A model generated the notes under the pieces. It was not told the DNA's origin, searched no databases, and was given only the letters and a program-made list of their open reading frames with translations. A stretch of DNA of 64,000 bases, taken from the NCBI RefSeq assembly GCF_900215515.1, contig NZ_OBEI01000007.1, positions 36,748 through 100,747 of the forward strand, in the 5' to 3' direction. This DNA comes from Persephonella hydrogeniphila (GTDB lineage: Bacteria > Aquificota > Aquificia > Aquificales > Hydrogenothermaceae). This document shows positions 62,961-64,000 of this stretch, one piece after another; position 1 is the first letter of the stretch; each line of letters begins with the position of its first letter. A program made the position numbers and the translations under genes.

Positions 62961-64000
62961 CCCCTCATCTGTTCCTTCCATTGGTTGACAGATTGTTGGG
63001 TCTGTGGCTCACTGTAAAGGCTTTTAAGGAGTTTTATCTGTTTGTTTATTTCGTTTATCTTTCTCTTTAACGGTTTCTTCTTATATTGGTTGTTCTCTGT
63101 TCTTAATCTTTCCTGTGTTTTTTGTTTCTCTTTTGTTAGTTTTTCTATTGCAAAGTTTAAATACTGTTTATCTGTTATCAGTTTTTCATAGTTCTTTGGT
63201 AGTTTTTCTTTTAATCCTAATGCTTTTCTTCCTATTGCAAATGCCCCTGCTGTGTCTTTGTCTAAACTGTATTGTGGTGCGTATTTTAATGCTCCTATTA
63301 TTGATGTGTATGCCGGGTTTATTTCTATTATCTGAACTCCTTCTCTTTTTGCTATCGCTTTTATTTTGTCAAGTAAGCCTTTGTATATCCATTGTTGCAG
63401 TCTTTTCCTTAACTTTTTATTACCATCTCCTTTTTTTCCTTTGGGCAAGTTTTCTAATTTCTCTATCGCTATTGCTTTGTTTTGTATTATTGCTATTTCT
63501 ACTATGTGGTGTGCTATTTGCCAACTTAGGCATTCTCTTTGGTTCTTTGTTTTATTCAACAGTTTATAAAGTGAAATTCTGTTTACTGCTTGTAAATTCC
63601 CATCTGTTTTTACTGCTACCAATGCTATATGAAACGGGCTTGCATTTATGTCTATTCCTATTGTTCCTTCTTCTTTTGTTATTACTGGCTCTGTTGGTGT
63701 TTCTTCCTCGTAGCTTATAAATGCGTATATGTTGCTATTTATAAGCCTTATTTCTACTGAATATGGAAAATATTCCCCTGTTTCCTGTGCTTGTAGTAGT
63801 TTTGATATAAACTGTATCCATTTATCGTTTTGTCTGTTTACTGCTCTTTTTATATTTGTTGTTATCCAGTTTCTGTTTCCTGTGTTTATTCTGAGGGTTA
63901 GTTTGTCTTTTTCAAACTCTATCCTGGTGTTCAAATTTCCTTTCTTGCTTTTATCTCCTCTTGAGTATAGACAGCCTTTTCTTCTTTCTTCCCATTTTTG
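62705..64000 (-). CDS. TnpB-related RNA-guided nuclease-like protein of the IS200/IS605 family, 5' end outside window
   Basis: The frame is open from the window edge to TAG 62705-62707 (at least 431 residues), starting QKWEERRKGCLYSRGDKSKK, a typical internal stretch of this subfamily; TTG 63934 is therefore not the start. RuvC-like residues: Asp in TIGIDINASPF, Glu in AIAIEKLENL, and Asp in SLDKDTAGAFAIG. The usual TnpB zinc finger is missing between motifs II and III (NPAYTSIIGALKYAPQ), as in TnpB-related accessory proteins. The long C-terminal basic helical region is intact. No tnpA is visible. Confidence 0.85.
   Translation of the reverse strand, partial: QKWEERRKGCLYSRGDKSKKGNLNTRIEFEKDKLTLRINTGNRNWITTNIKRAVNRQNDKWIQFISKLLQAQETGEYFPYSVEIRLINSNIYAFISYEEETPTEPVITKEEGTIGIDINASPFHIALVAVKTDGNLQAVNRISLYKLLNKTKNQRECLSWQIAHHIVEIAIIQNKAIAIEKLENLPKGKKGDGNKKLRKRLQQWIYKGLLDKIKAIAKREGVQIIEINPAYTSIIGALKYAPQYSLDKDTAGAFAIGRKALGLKEKLPKNYEKLITDKQYLNFAIEKLTKEKQKTQERLRTENNQYKKKPLKRKINEINKQIKLLKSLYSEPQTQQSVNQWKEQMRGWQYASYKLWQVVKVALTTPVLGKSLNRDLSPLKPLLVEGDWDRIVRRLVPVSWDRGYGVDKYRQLGRYPHLKKAEYKYPSPECS

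Noticed and set aside
63115..63720. Plus-strand Leu-rich frame (201 residues) across tnpB
   Set aside because: It mirrors the TnpB coding strand; Leu/Phe bias and no SD mark it as a shadow.

Overview
The window is a continuous, AT-rich (about 35-40 % G+C by eye) and very compact bacterial chromosome segment with about 65 protein genes and no intergenic gap above about 250 bases. The gene set points to a thermophilic, flagellated, autotrophic, sulfur-metabolising member of the Aquificota, most likely Hydrogenothermaceae (Persephonella/Sulfurihydrogenibium-like). This assignment rests on remembered family traits (tandem motB genes, an archaeal-type riboflavin reductase, DsrE/F/H-TusA proteins, many K/E/I-rich proteins) and not on a search.

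Layout. 1-7007 (+): a YlxR-YlxQ fusion, infB, queE, an RlmI-like methyltransferase, prmC and murA, mostly with 4-base overlaps. 7004-9745 (-): a group-2-like sigma-70 factor and aspS. 9879-13757: a TPR lipoprotein, then on the minus strand a GH15 glucoamylase, moaD, a RIB7-type reductase and a CDP-alcohol phosphatidyltransferase. 13768-17750 (-): ilvC, a secreted protein, ilvN, ilvB. 17949-19913 (+): an unusual HATPase-GNAT protein, a STAS protein and a small secreted protein. 19910-25765 (-): M20 amidohydrolase, GT9 heptosyltransferase, accA, a Ca/cation exchanger, ribosomal protein S1. 25850-29044 (-): a probable metal-responsive unit (Met/His/Glu-rich secreted protein, TSP3 outer-membrane barrel, response regulator, histidine kinase) with an operator-like direct repeat upstream. 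29045-33767 (-): motB2, motB1, motA, a PilZ protein, ispH, plsC. 33819-36359: an HhH DNA glycosylase (-), then yebC, ruvC, rdgB (+). 36454-40490 (+): rpmI, rplT, pheS, pheT. 40530-42980 (+): a GC-rich structured RNA (candidate 6S RNA or ygfA leader), the 5-formyl-THF cyclo-ligase gene, rny, terminator. 43047-46227 (+): amtB, ymdB-like, EAL/HDOD protein. 46220-49135 (-): pdxA and a sulfur-relay operon (E1-like MoeB/ThiF, TusA, DsrE, DsrF, DsrH). 49250-51842 (+): candidate small RNA, TPR-SPOR protein, 2Fe-2S ferredoxin, metF. 51839-52991 (-): cytochrome c and Yip1 protein. 53075-55754 (+): DUF2628 protein, dapD, carbonic anhydrase, ZIP transporter. 55751-60006 (-): AMMECR1 and MEMO proteins, FlhB-C and FliK-like proteins, def, an ACT-domain (GcvR-like) protein, gcvH. 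60081-60773 (+): PLP-homeostasis protein. 60781-64000 (-): a divergent Ni-CO dehydrogenase and, 31 bases upstream, a TnpB-related gene that runs off the window.

How the genes work together. Most are core functions (translation, branched-chain amino acids, lysine/cell wall, lipids, isoprenoids). Accessory themes are motility and its c-di-GMP control (MotAB, PilZ, FlhB-C/FliK), sulfur trafficking (the E1-like enzyme probably serves the MoaD encoded at 12.2 kb), and metal sensing. The points most worth a second look are the structured RNA that seals the Shine-Dalgarno of the folate gene, the Met/His-rich two-component unit, the HATPase-GNAT/STAS module with changed ATP-site residues, the divergent CO dehydrogenase with a changed catalytic lysine position beside a TnpB gene rich in 3' hairpins, a candidate ATT start codon (plsC), and a probably leaderless metF.
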